Shown in pieces: positions 8,251-17,135 of a stretch of DNA of 64,000 nucleotides (positions are counted from its first letter, which is position 1; each line of letters opens with the position of its first letter). A program made the position numbers and the translations under genes. The notes below the pieces were generated by a model. The model saw nothing but the letters and a program-made list of their open reading frames with translations, did no database searches and had not been told where the DNA came from. This DNA is from RGDT01 sp964630925 (lineage in GTDB: Bacteria; Planctomycetota; Planctomycetia; Gemmatales; Gemmataceae): positions 33,779 to 97,778 of the forward strand of contig CAZVZK010000019.1 in NCBI GenBank assembly GCA_964630925.1. The letters are read 5' to 3'.

Positions 8251-8984
8251 CGCCCCGCGCGGGCTGGCCGCCCCCCGGAGGCCCTGGGCTGCCGGCGCCC
8301 GCCGTCGGGGCCGTCCGAGAGCAGATCGTCCAGCCGCGCCCGGACCGCCTCCATGTCCCAACCCTTGACCGGGCCGAAGAGGCCGGGGCCCGAGTCGTAC
8401 GCGACCTTCCCCCCGTGGATGATGTAGAGACGCTGCGGGAACGCCTTGTAGGGGTAGCAGGCCGAGTGCCCCTCATCGTCGAGGAGATGCCGGACGGGCC
8501 ACCTCATCACCTCGGCCGCCAGGGCCGCACGCCTCAGCCGGTTCCCCGCCGTCTCCTCGGACATCCCCGCCGCCGCGTAGGCCCCCGTCAGCCCCTCCGG
8601 GTACGGGTGCGGGGCGTCGGCCACCTGGACGAACAGGACGTCGGCCCGCACCCCGTAGTCGGCGTGAAGCTCCACGAGGCGGCCGAGCTGCCCGCAGAAG
8701 ATGTCGCAGCCCCAGCTCCCGAAGATCAGCACCAGCGGCCGCCCACCCGCCACCTCCGACAGCCGCACCGTCTTGCCCGTGCGGACGTCCGGCAGGGCGA
8801 AGTCCGGCGGGGCCTGCCCCACCGGCCCCGACACCCGCGTGAGCATGGCCAGCTCCGGCTGGACCGGCCGCACCAGCCGGGAGGGGCGCGGCCGCGCGGG
8901 CCCCGCCTCCGGCCGCCCGCCCCCCCCGCCGCATGACCCCACCGTCAGACACACCACCACCACGCCGACACGCTGCACCCACAT
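8247..8984 (-). CDS. Iodothyronine deiodinase-like thioredoxin-fold lipoprotein
   Basis: A 245-residue protein. The start giving MWVQRVGVVVVCLTVGSCGG produces a lipoprotein signal with lipobox VGSC (Cys18). Residues about 50-215 form a thioredoxin fold with deiodinase-type signatures: LVLIFGSWGCDIFCGQLGRL (vertebrate enzymes have GSCTU here, so Cys sits at the selenocysteine position), VQVADAPHPYP, and near the C-terminus QRLYIIHGGKVAYDSGPGLF, which matches the deiodinase RLYII...G segment. It probably reduces or dehalogenates a small substrate at the membrane; the substrate is unknown. The N-terminal ~30 mature residues are a Gly/Pro/Arg linker. Confidence 0.8.
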   Translation of the reverse strand: MWVQRVGVVVVCLTVGSCGGGGGRPEAGPARPRPSRLVRPVQPELAMLTRVSGPVGQAPPDFALPDVRTGKTVRLSEVAGGRPLVLIFGSWGCDIFCGQLGRLVELHADYGVRADVLFVQVADAPHPYPEGLTGAYAAAGMSEETAGNRLRRAALAAEVMRWPVRHLLDDEGHSACYPYKAFPQRLYIIHGGKVAYDSGPGLFGPVKGWDMEAVRARLDDLLSDGPDGGRRQPRASGGRPARAGR

Positions 8985-9099
8985 CTCACGGCCCCCGCCT
9001 GCGTCAGGCTGAAGGCACGCTACAAATAAACGCATGAAGATACAGTGAGATGAAGATGAGTCCTCGCCCCGCCTCGTGCACGTGCGGCTCCTCCCGGAC

Positions 9100-9235
9100 G
9101 AGGCGAGATCGCCCGGACCAGCCGCACTCCCTGACGAGGAGGCGGGTCTTCAGCGGCGGGCCGTCGCCATGCTCTCGTCCATGCCGAACGACGTGACAAC
9201 ATGACCCCGCCCTGAACAGCGGCGTTGCCCGCCCG
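9100..9235 (-). pseudogene. Decayed copy of the XRE gene's 5' end and operator region
   Basis: The minus strand repeats the start of the XRE gene at 8060-8250. It keeps ATGGACGAG, then DGPPLKTRLLVRECGW, aligned to DDLPLKIRRLVEERGW, but a one-base frameshift puts a TGA in the original frame after ten codons. The upstream bases also match (CAACGCCGCTGTTCA versus CAACGCCCCTGTTCA). The similarity ends inside the HTH. Nothing suggests it is expressed. Confidence 0.65.
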
Positions 9236-9271
9236 ATAGGATACCCCCATCCCACCCCTGGAGGGCCCCCA

Positions 9272-10279
9272 TTGAGCCGGCCTCCCCTGACCTCGGTCCG
9301 CGCGGCGTTCCTCGACGCCATCCGCGAGGCCCCCGACGACGACGCCCCGCGCCTCATCTATGCCGACTGGCTCGACGACCACGGCGGCCCGGCCGATGTC
9401 GCCCGCGCGGCGCTCATCCGCGTGCAGTGCCGGCTCGCCTCGTTGCCGCCAGACGACCCCGCGCGCGCCCCCCTCGTCGAGCAGGAGGGGGCTCTCATCA
9501 ACACCCATCAGGCCGATTGGGTCGATCTGGCCTTCGCGGACTGGCTCGCCCACCCCAAACGACGCTGCCACAACCCTCTGGGGCACGAGTTCTGCAAGAT
9601 CGTAGCACAGGGCATCCGCGCCCGCTGCGAGCGTGACCGCCTGCCCAAAAGTGACCCGCGCCGCCAGAAAATGGAAGCGAAACTGGAGCGCCTGGGCGAG
9701 CGGATGGAGGACGAGTTCGACTACAGCGCCAGCACCTGCGACTCCCCGCCCTACGCCGACTGCGTCTTCGCCCGCGGATTCGTGGAGCGTGCCGACATCC
9801 CTGCATATGCGGCCTACCTCTTCACCGAGGCCCTCCCGGCGCTGGAGGTCCTGCGGGATGTCTCCATCGAAGACGAATCGGGCGTGGAGTTCGGTGATAA
9901 GGTCCTCAACCGGCTCGTCACCGTCACGGGCCGGATGCGCCTACGTGATCTCGACCTGGCCGAGGCGATCAACGAGCCGGACACGCCCGAGCGGTTCGCC
10001 TCGTCGCCAGGCGTCCGCAGCCTGGAGCGGCTGTCACTGTGGGTGGGGCATGGCGATACCGGCGACGCGGCGGTGCAGGCCTTCGCCGGCTCGCCGCACC
10101 TCGCCGGCCTGCGCGACATGGAGATCGAGCACACGCGCACCTTCACCGACGAGGCGTTCCTCGCCGTCCTCGATTCACCGCACCTCGCCGGGTTGGAGCG
10201 GTGCACGCTGACGCCAAACGAGGCGATGACGCTCAGCGAGCCCGTGCGGCGACGTTTCGAGGCGCGGTTCGGCAAGTGA
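9272..10279 (+). CDS. TIGR02996-domain protein
   Basis: A 335-residue protein opening with the TIGR02996 module typical of Gemmata (residues about 12-50: AAFLDAIREAPDDDAPRLIY, then ADWLDDHG). The rest contains leucine-rich spaced segments (SLERLSLWVG, HLAGLRDMEIEHTRTFTDEA, HLAGLERCTL) that resemble irregular LRR units of this family. The start is a TTG preceded by GGAGG at eight bases; no ATG is available before the module. A -10-like TAGGAT about 30 bp upstream may be its promoter. Function unknown; the module occurs in very many paralogues in this group, often as a short N-terminal tag. Confidence 0.85.
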   Translation: MSRPPLTSVRAAFLDAIREAPDDDAPRLIYADWLDDHGGPADVARAALIRVQCRLASLPPDDPARAPLVEQEGALINTHQADWVDLAFADWLAHPKRRCHNPLGHEFCKIVAQGIRARCERDRLPKSDPRRQKMEAKLERLGERMEDEFDYSASTCDSPPYADCVFARGFVERADIPAYAAYLFTEALPALEVLRDVSIEDESGVEFGDKVLNRLVTVTGRMRLRDLDLAEAINEPDTPERFASSPGVRSLERLSLWVGHGDTGDAAVQAFAGSPHLAGLRDMEIEHTRTFTDEAFLAVLDSPHLAGLERCTLTPNEAMTLSEPVRRRFEARFGK

Positions 10280-10286
10280 TGGGCGT

Positions 10287-10466
10287 CAACCCGCCCCCGA
10301 AGCGGAGAGGGGAGCCACAAGAGCATCGTTTGCGCGGTCGGGAAGCGTGACCCGTCCCCTGAATCGCTTCGCCCAACAAGAGACGCATACACCTCCCCGC
10401 CGGAGAGGCGATGCTCTGACGGCTCCCCCCTCTCCGCTTCGGAGAGGGGGGCTGGGGGGGTGAGGT
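10287..10466. repeat. Long inverted-repeat element R3, copy 1
   Basis: The left arm reads CGAAGCGGAGAGGGGAGCC then ACAAGAGCATCG. The right arm is its inverse, CGATGCTCTGACGGCTCCCC then CTCTCCGCTTCGGAGAGGGG, ending GGGGGGTGAGGT. It fills the gap between two converging stop codons (10279 and 10475) almost exactly. Related copies are at 37259, 42096 and 53122. Confidence 0.85.
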
Positions 10467-10474
10467 AGAGGCAT

Positions 10475-11599
10475 TCATCCCGCCGCCCGCACGTGCACCT
10501 CCACCGCGTGCGCCTCGCGCGGCGTCGGCACCTCCCACTGCCCCAACATCCGCTCGATCACCGCCTGCGGCACGACCCGCTCCCGCCCCCGGTTCTGCGC
10601 GAATTGCACATCCGGCGGCACCTCCAGATACGCCACCCGCACCCGCGCCCCGTACCCCAGGAACAGCCCCAGCGGCTGGCCACGCATCTGCCGGCTCAGG
10701 TTCGTCGCGTTCCACACGAAGCCCCGCCCCGCACGCAGCATCCCCTTCGCCCGCTCGCGCGCCGCCACGATCACCTCCCCCTGCCCGTCCGCCGGATCGA
10801 CCCCCATCTCGGCCCGGATGTCGTCCAGCCCGATCACCTCCCACCCGCCGAAGTGCGTGCGGATGTGGTGGTCCTTGCCCGACCCCGGCAGGCCCGACAT
10901 CAGGACGACCTCGCACCGCGGCGCGAAGTGCGCCACCGCCTCCGGCGCACGCCGCTCGTCCGCGAAGAACATCACCCGGTCATGCTCCGACGCGAACGGG
11001 TACGGCCCATCCAGGCAGCCCATCTCGCTCAACTGCTCGGCGAACAGCGCCACGTTGTCGAGCAGCCTCTGCTTGTCGGCGCAGACACGCCCGCGCACGT
11101 CGGCCTCGGCCAGGATCGCCAGACGGTCCCCGCGCGTCGTCCAGCTCGCCTCGACGGCCTTGCGCCGCACGTCGGGCCGGTCGATCAGCCAGTACGGCAC
11201 CTGATGCACCGCGATCAGCCCGCACACCTCCTCACGCTCGTCGAACGGCACCCCCTCGCGCCACAGGACGTTCCGCGCCTTCACGGCCCCGCGCCGCGAG
11301 TGCCCGCGCGACGTGATCCGCTCGTCCTCCTCCTTCGTGCATTCCGGCTTGGCCGAGTCATGCAGCACCGCCGCGCCGAAGAGGACGCGACGTCCCCTCG
11401 CATCGAGTGCCCGCCACGCCGGCAGGGCGATCAGCTCCTCGCACACCATGCGCGTGTGCGTGCCCACGTCGCCCTCGGCGTGATGGACGGGGTCCTGCGG
11501 GCAATCGTACAGCCCGCGCAGCCAGTCGTAGGCGTCGAGCATCGCCCCCCACGGCAGACGCCAATCCGGCGGCACGGGACAGTGGTCAAGGAGCGTCAT
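10475..11599 (-). CDS. HD-domain / 5'-OH polynucleotide kinase fusion (HD-Pnk-like RNA end-healing enzyme)
   Basis: A 374-residue two-domain protein. Residues about 25-215 form an HD phosphohydrolase domain (HH at 39-40, His48, AAVLHDSAKP with His80-Asp81, and EADVRG with Asp167). Residues about 228-370 are a P-loop kinase: VVLMSGLPGSGKDHH (Lys242) followed by GLDDIRAEMG, as in polynucleotide kinases. This is the architecture of HD-Pnk, known from Runella, where the HD domain removes 2',3'-cyclic or 3' phosphates and the kinase phosphorylates 5'-OH ends. GGAG lies six bases before the ATG. It is the last gene of a four-gene run, 70 bp after the RNA ligase, so both halves of an RNA-repair pathway are together. 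Confidence 0.88.
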   Translation of the reverse strand: MTLLDHCPVPPDWRLPWGAMLDAYDWLRGLYDCPQDPVHHAEGDVGTHTRMVCEELIALPAWRALDARGRRVLFGAAVLHDSAKPECTKEEDERITSRGHSRRGAVKARNVLWREGVPFDEREEVCGLIAVHQVPYWLIDRPDVRRKAVEASWTTRGDRLAILAEADVRGRVCADKQRLLDNVALFAEQLSEMGCLDGPYPFASEHDRVMFFADERRAPEAVAHFAPRCEVVLMSGLPGSGKDHHIRTHFGGWEVIGLDDIRAEMGVDPADGQGEVIVAARERAKGMLRAGRGFVWNATNLSRQMRGQPLGLFLGYGARVRVAYLEVPPDVQFAQNRGRERVVPQAVIERMLGQWEVPTPREAHAVEVHVRAAG

Positions 11600-11669
11600 G
11601 GCATCTCCGAAAGGATGAGGGCTGAAGGAAGCAGAGGGGTCGGGTTGATGGGGATGCCCCTTTCATCCC

Positions 11670-12473
<804 letters not shown>

Positions 12474-12536
12474 GGGCGTGGGCCTCCGGGGGCGCATGGA
12501 GAGAGGAGACGCCGGGGGCGGCGGGGGTTCGGGGGG

Positions 12537-12833
12537 TCAGAACCCGATGCCGCGCAGATAGGCGGCGTTGACCACGAAAAGGGTCTCCTCGTCCATGCCG
12601 AACAGGACCTGGAACGTGAACTGGTGCTGCATCATCCGGTTCTGTGGGTCGATGAGGTAGAACCGGCAGCACATGCCGTCGAACGGGTCGGTGAGGCGGA
12701 CGAGGTTGCCCGGCGCCAGGCGGGGCAGGTCCTGGTGGAGGAACATGTAGACGGCCCCCTCGACGGCGTCACTGACCCCGAGGCGGGGGATGGTGCGCGT
12801 GAGGCGAGGCTCGACGCGGACGCGGTAGGGCAT
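12537..12833 (-). CDS. Small RelE/ParE-like protein upstream of the RNA ligase
   Basis: A 98-residue basic protein, MPYRVRVEPRLTRTIPRLG, with an acidic middle and a C-terminal beta-rich stretch (HQFTFQVLFGMDEETLFVVN). The size and the pattern of N-terminal helices followed by antiparallel strands resemble RelE/ParE-type toxins, but I see no diagnostic catalytic residue, so the assignment is weak. It starts four bases after the stop of the 183-residue gene upstream, a spacing common in toxin-antitoxin pairs, and is followed 63 bp later by the RNA ligase. Confidence 0.6.
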   Translation of the reverse strand: MPYRVRVEPRLTRTIPRLGVSDAVEGAVYMFLHQDLPRLAPGNLVRLTDPFDGMCCRFYLIDPQNRMMQHQFTFQVLFGMDEETLFVVNAAYLRGIGF

Positions 12834-12837
12834 GGCG

Positions 12838-13389
12838 TCACTCCAAGGGGGGGCGTTCGGGGTAGAACTCCTTGCGGATCGCCTCCAGCCGCGCGAGCGC
12901 CTCATCACGGCCGATGCCCTTCGCGTTCCCGTAGGCCGTCACCGGGTCGGCCGCCCCCGCGATGTCCTCGGGCGAGAGCTGCTCGTCGGACTTCTTGAAC
13001 TCCGTCCACCCGCGCAGCACCTCCGCGCGCGTCGCCTCCAGCGTCGCCGCCGCCTCGCGCAGCCTCGGCCGGCTGGCGACGGCCGCCCCGGCGGCCTCGG
13101 ACTCGGCGCACGCCAGCTCCACGTCGCGCAGGGTGTCGAGGAGGCCGCCCAGCTCGCCGTCCATGATGCGGCGCAGGGGCATGGTCGCGTCGTGCCCGAT
13201 CTCCCAGCGCACCTTGAACGAGTCGTACCACGAGCGGATGATGACCGGCACCATCTCCGCCAGCGCGCCCGCCAGCTCGTCCAGCCGGCCCGCGCGCGTC
13301 GCCGGCGCCTCCTGGCGGCAGGCGGCCGCGCCCAGCGCCGCCAGTGAGGCCTGGGCGTGGAAGAACGAGAGGGGTGGCGTCGCGAGCAT
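12838..13389 (-). CDS. Helical protein, first gene of the RNA-repair cluster
   Basis: A 183-residue, mostly helical, acidic soluble protein of no family I recognise. The start is firm: AGGAGG lies six bases before the ATG. The middle (RLREAAATLEATRAEVLRGW) looks coiled. The C-terminus (GNAKGIGRDEALARLEAIRK then EFYPERPPLE) resembles the short helical tail of antitoxins. Because it sits four bases before the RelE-like gene and shares direction with the RNA ligase and HD-Pnk genes, it may be the antitoxin-like or regulatory member of the cluster; this is inference. Confidence 0.65.
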   Translation of the reverse strand: MLATPPLSFFHAQASLAALGAAACRQEAPATRAGRLDELAGALAEMVPVIIRSWYDSFKVRWEIGHDATMPLRRIMDGELGGLLDTLRDVELACAESEAAGAAVASRPRLREAAATLEATRAEVLRGWTEFKKSDEQLSPEDIAGAADPVTAYGNAKGIGRDEALARLEAIRKEFYPERPPLE

Positions 13390-13570
13390 GGCAGGCCTCC
13401 TGGGGAGTAGCTTGATTCTACCCCCGCACGCGGCCCGCCTCAATCCCCGCCCCTGCGTCCCGCGCCCCGGCGTGAGACGCCGCGGGCGGCCCGTGGGCCG
13501 GCAGGGGCGACGGGTGCTCTTCTCCTCCCACCGCCAGCGGAACGTCCGCCGCCACGCCCCGGCCTGGGCT

Positions 13571-14797
13571 TCACCTCTCGTCGATCTCGGCGAGGGCCTT
13601 GAACGGCGTGCCCTCGACGTACTCGAGGAACGCCCCGCCCCCGGTCGAGACGTGCGACATCTTCTCCGCCAGGCCGAACTCCTCGACGGCCTCCGCCGTC
13701 TCGCCCCCGCCGACGACCGTCGTCGCCTTCGACTCGGCCAGGGCGGCGGCGATGGCCCGGGTGCCCTTGCTGTACGGCTCGTCCTCGAACTTGCCCATCG
13801 GGCCGTTCCAGATGACGGTCGCCGCCTGGGCGATCTCCTGCCGATACAGGGCGATCGTCTTGGGGCCGATGTCCACCCCGGCCAGGCCGGCGGGGATCTC
13901 GCCGTCCACCACGACGGCGGTGTCCGGCGCCTTCAGGTCCGACACGGCGAGGTGGTCCAGGGGCAGGACGATCTTGTCCTTGCCGAGGTCGAGGATCTCC
14001 TGCGCCATCTGCAGCGGCGTCTTCTGCCCCTCCTTGGCCTTGGTCTCACAGAAACTGTTCCCGATGCCCTTGCCCTGCGCCTTGAGGAACAGGTACGTCA
14101 TCGCCCCGCCGATCAGGACCTTGTCCACCCGCCCCAGCAGCGCCTTGATGAAGCCCACCTTGTCCGACACCTTGGCCCCGCCGAGCAGGCCGATCATCGG
14201 GCGGCCCGGCGCCGACAGCAGGCCGTTGAGGACATCCAGCTCCTTGGCCACGAGCTTGCCGACGACGCGCGGCTTGCCGGCCATCGCCGCGGGGACCGCC
14301 ACCATGGAGGCGTCGGAGCGGTGGCAGGTGCCGAAGGCGTCGTTGACGTACACGTCGGCGAGGGACGCCAGCTCGGCGGCGAACTCCTTGTCCTTGGCCT
14401 TCTCGCCGGGGTGGAAGCGGAGGTTCTCCAGCAGCAGCACCTCACCGGGCTTGAGCGCCTCGGCGGCCGCCTTGACGGCGGGGCCCGCGACCTCGTCCAG
14501 CTTGGTGACGGGGCTGGGGAGGCGGGCGCGGAGGCGCTCGGCCACGCGGTCCATCTTCAGACGCGCGTTCTTCGTGCGGAAGTCGGCCGCCCTGGCGTCA
14601 CCGTCGGGCTGGCCCAGGTGGCTCATGACGATGAGGGCCGCACCCTTGGCGAGCAACGCCTCCAGGGTGGGCAGGGCGCCGGCGATGCGGCGCTCGTTGG
14701 TGACGGCGCCGGACTCGTCGAGCGGGACGTTGAAGTCCACGCGCACCAGGACACGCTTGCCGTGGAGGTCGCCCAGGTCGGCGATCGTTCGTTTCAT
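13571..14797 (-). CDS. pgk: Phosphoglycerate kinase
   Basis: A 408-residue glycolytic/gluconeogenic enzyme transferring phosphate from 1,3-bisphosphoglycerate to ADP. Family marks: KRVLVRVDFNVPLDE at residues 14-28, VMSHLGQPDG, LLENLRFHPGEK, VNDAFGTCHR, GLLGGAKVSDKV, VIWNGPMGKFE and the C-terminal nucleotide loop VVGGGETAEAV followed by VSTGGGAFLEYVEG. Length and start (MKRTIADLGDLHGKRVLV) are normal. It lies 108 bp downstream of gap on the same strand, so the two probably form a glycolytic operon. A 9-bp tandem repeat occupies the gap. Confidence 0.98.
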   Translation of the reverse strand: MKRTIADLGDLHGKRVLVRVDFNVPLDESGAVTNERRIAGALPTLEALLAKGAALIVMSHLGQPDGDARAADFRTKNARLKMDRVAERLRARLPSPVTKLDEVAGPAVKAAAEALKPGEVLLLENLRFHPGEKAKDKEFAAELASLADVYVNDAFGTCHRSDASMVAVPAAMAGKPRVVGKLVAKELDVLNGLLSAPGRPMIGLLGGAKVSDKVGFIKALLGRVDKVLIGGAMTYLFLKAQGKGIGNSFCETKAKEGQKTPLQMAQEILDLGKDKIVLPLDHLAVSDLKAPDTAVVVDGEIPAGLAGVDIGPKTIALYRQEIAQAATVIWNGPMGKFEDEPYSKGTRAIAAALAESKATTVVGGGETAEAVEEFGLAEKMSHVSTGGGAFLEYVEGTPFKALAEIDER

Positions 14798-14819
14798 GGT
14801 AGGTGGCCGGGAGGGTGTT

Positions 14820-14864
14820 GGGACGGATGAGACGGATGGGACGGATGAGACGGACGGGGCGGAC
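14820..14864. repeat. 9-bp tandem repeat between gap and pgk
   Basis: Five imperfect copies of G(G/A)GACGGA(T/C) in a row in the intergenic gap, ending about 40 bp from the gap stop codon. No hairpin or ribosome-site function is evident. Confidence 0.8.
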
Positions 14865-14905
14865 GGGGCACAGGCGCCCCATCGGCCCCCCCCGCCCCGT
14901 CCGGC

Positions 14906-15952
14906 TCAGGTCTTGGAAATCATGTGCTTCAGGAGGTCCACGCACCGGTTGCTGTAACCCCACTCGTTGTCGTACCAGCTCACCAGCTTGAAGAACCGCG
15001 AGTTCAGCTCGATCCCGCTGCCGGCGTCGAAGATGCTGGAGTGCGAGTCGTGGATGAAATCCGTGCTGACGACCTCGTCCTCCGTCCAGGCCAGGATGCC
15101 CTTGAGGTACGTCTCGCTCGCCTTCTTCATGGCCGCGCTGATGTCCTTGTAGCTCGTCTCCTTCGTCGTCTTCACCGTCAGGTCCACCACGGAGACGGTC
15201 GGCGTCGGCACGCGGAACGACATGCCCGTCAGCTTGCCCTTCACCTCGGGGCACACCAGCCCGACGGCCTTCGCGGCGCCGGTGGTGGACGGGATGATGT
15301 TGATGGCGGCGGAGCGTCCGCCCTTCCAGTCCTTCTTCGACGGGCCGTCCACCGTCTTCTGCGTCGCCGTGTAGGAGTGGACGGTGGTCATCAGGCCCTC
15401 GTCGATGCCGAAGCCCTCCTTCAGCAGGACGTGGACCACCGGGGCCAGGCAGTTCGTCGTGCAGGAGGCGTTGCTGACGATGTGGTGCTTGCCGGCGTCG
15501 TACTTCTCGTGGTTCACGCCCATGACGACGGTGATGTCCTCGCCCTTGCCGGGCGCCGAGATGATCACCTTCTTCGCCCCGGCGCTGATGTGGCCCTTCG
15601 CCTTCTCGGCCTCGGTGAACAGGCCGGTGCATTCCAGGACGTACTCGACGCCCAGCTGCTTCCACGGCAGGGCGGCGGGGCCCTCCTTGACCGCGAGGCA
15701 CTTGATCCTGTGGCCGTCCACGATGAGGACGTCGTCCTCGGCGGCGCCGGGGGACTTCTCCGTGGAGACGGCCTCCTTGCTGCGTCCCTGGACGGAGTCG
15801 TACTTGACGAGGTAGGCGAGGTTGTCGGCGGGGACGAGGTCGTTGACGGCGACCACGTCGATCTGCTTCCCGAGGAGGCCCTGCTCCGCGATGGCGCGGA
15901 ACACCAGCCGCCCGATGCGGCCGAAGCCGTTGATTCCCACCTTCACAGCCAT
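14906..15952 (-). CDS. gap: Glyceraldehyde-3-phosphate dehydrogenase, type I
   Basis: A 348-residue NAD-dependent enzyme of glycolysis. The N-terminal Rossmann motif VGINGFGRIGRLVFRA, the catalytic segment SNASCTTNCLAP with Cys164, and WYDNEWGYSNRCVDL at the C-terminus are all intact. Asn37-Asp38 (VNDL) after the second strand suits NAD preference. GGGAGTGAAG precedes the ATG. It is first of the gap-pgk pair and divergent from mdh, with 116 bp between the two starts holding both promoters. Confidence 0.98.
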   Translation of the reverse strand: MAVKVGINGFGRIGRLVFRAIAEQGLLGKQIDVVAVNDLVPADNLAYLVKYDSVQGRSKEAVSTEKSPGAAEDDVLIVDGHRIKCLAVKEGPAALPWKQLGVEYVLECTGLFTEAEKAKGHISAGAKKVIISAPGKGEDITVVMGVNHEKYDAGKHHIVSNASCTTNCLAPVVHVLLKEGFGIDEGLMTTVHSYTATQKTVDGPSKKDWKGGRSAAINIIPSTTGAAKAVGLVCPEVKGKLTGMSFRVPTPTVSVVDLTVKTTKETSYKDISAAMKKASETYLKGILAWTEDEVVSTDFIHDSHSSIFDAGSGIELNSRFFKLVSWYDNEWGYSNRCVDLLKHMISKT

Positions 15953-16068
15953 CGCACTTCACTCCCTGGGCTGGTCGGAATTGGCCGCCGGGCGTCGGGG
16001 CCGCTACGCTCTACCTTATGCTCGGGCCGGCGGACGGCGAGAGTGGGTGCGAGACGGAGGGCGGCGTG

Positions 16069-17058
16069 ATGGCTGGCACGGTGCGCGTGGCGGTGACGGG
16101 GGCGGCGGGCCGCGTGTCCAGCAGCCTCATCGTCCGGTTGGCCTCCGGCGAGGTGTTCGGCCCCGACACCAGGGTCATCCTCCAGCTCCTCGAATTGCCC
16201 GTCGCACTCAAGAACCTCGAAGGCGCCATGTACGAGCTGCAGGACTGCGGCTTCCCCACCCTCGAAGACGTCATCATCACCGACGACGCCAACGCCGCCT
16301 TCAAGGGCGTCAACTGGGCACTCCTGGTCGGCGCCGCCCCCCGCGGCCCCGGCGAGCAGCGCGGCGACCTCATCAAGAAGAACGGCCCCATCTTCGTCGG
16401 CCAGGGCCAGGCCCTCGCGAAGAACGCGGCGAGCGACGTGCGCATCCTCGTCGTCGGCAACCCGTGCAACACCAACTGCCTGATCGCCCAGCGCAACGGC
16501 CGCGACATCCCCGCCGAGCGCTGGCACGCCATGACGCGCCTCGACCACAACCGCGCCGTCTCCGCCCTGGCCCGCAAGGCCGGCGTGGCCAACGCCGCCG
16601 TCACGAACATGACCATCTGGGGCAACCACTCGAACACGCAGTACCCCGACTTCACCAACGCCAAGATCGACGGCAAGCCGGCGACGGAGGTCGTCACCGA
16701 CCGCGCCTGGCTGGAGGGCACGTTCGTCCCGTCGTGCCAGGACCGCGGCAAGTTCATCATCGACACGACGAAGGTCTCGTCCTCCTTCTCCGCCGCCAAC
16801 GGCGCCATCGACCACGTCAAGGCGCTGGTGCGGGGCACGGCCAAGGGCGACTGGACGAGCGCCGCCATCGTGTCGAAGGGCGAGTACGGCGTGCCGGCGG
16901 GGCTGGTCTTCGGCTACCCCTGCACGACGGACGGCAAGGGCAATCACGCCGTCGTCGAGGGGCTGAAGCTGGACGCCTTCGGGCAGGCCAAATTCGCCGC
17001 GACACTCAAGGAGCTGGAGTCAGAGAAGGAAGTGGTGAGGGATCTGCTCGGTTCGTAG
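16069..17058 (+). CDS. mdh: Malate dehydrogenase
   Basis: A 329-residue NAD-dependent malate dehydrogenase of the cytosolic/MDH type. It opens VRVAVTGAAGRVSSSLIVRL (nucleotide-binding loop GAAGRV). It has the coenzyme and substrate segments LLVGAAPRGPGEQR, VVGNPCNTNCLIA and AMTRLDHNRAVSAL, and the catalytic histidine in IWGNHSNTQYPD. The upstream MLGPADG reading is rejected because GGAGG lies eight bases before the ATG at 16069, which gives the canonical MAGTVRVAVTGAAG start. It works in the TCA cycle. A large inverted repeat follows its stop codon. Confidence 0.95.
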   Translation: MAGTVRVAVTGAAGRVSSSLIVRLASGEVFGPDTRVILQLLELPVALKNLEGAMYELQDCGFPTLEDVIITDDANAAFKGVNWALLVGAAPRGPGEQRGDLIKKNGPIFVGQGQALAKNAASDVRILVVGNPCNTNCLIAQRNGRDIPAERWHAMTRLDHNRAVSALARKAGVANAAVTNMTIWGNHSNTQYPDFTNAKIDGKPATEVVTDRAWLEGTFVPSCQDRGKFIIDTTKVSSSFSAANGAIDHVKALVRGTAKGDWTSAAIVSKGEYGVPAGLVFGYPCTTDGKGNHAVVEGLKLDAFGQAKFAATLKELESEKEVVRDLLGS

Positions 17059-17120
17059 AGCACGCATCCAGCGTGCTCGGTTCGGGAGCGTGGACAGGAG
17101 AGCACGCTGGATGCGTGCTC
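17058..17120. repeat. Perfect 21-bp inverted repeat after mdh (terminator-like)
   Basis: GAGCACGCATCCAGCGTGCT(C) at 17058-17078 is exactly inverted at 17100-17120, with a 21-nt spacer. Each arm is itself a small hairpin (GAGCACGC/GCGTGCTC). It starts at the last base of the mdh stop codon. There is no U-tract, so it may be a REP-like unit, an RNA-stabilising hairpin or a Rho-independent terminator of unusual form. Confidence 0.8.
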
Positions 17121-17135
17121 GACGGGAGCAGCCCC

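Noticed and set aside
8985..9035. Longer start (MRLFVACLQ) for the deiodinase-like protein
   Set aside because: It would bury the lipoprotein signal 17 residues inside. The ATG at 8984 gives a proper lipobox position.
9020..9586. Minus-strand 188-codon gene over the TIGR02996 gene start
   Set aside because: It covers the decayed XRE copy and the antisense of a clear TIGR02996 module. No family pattern.
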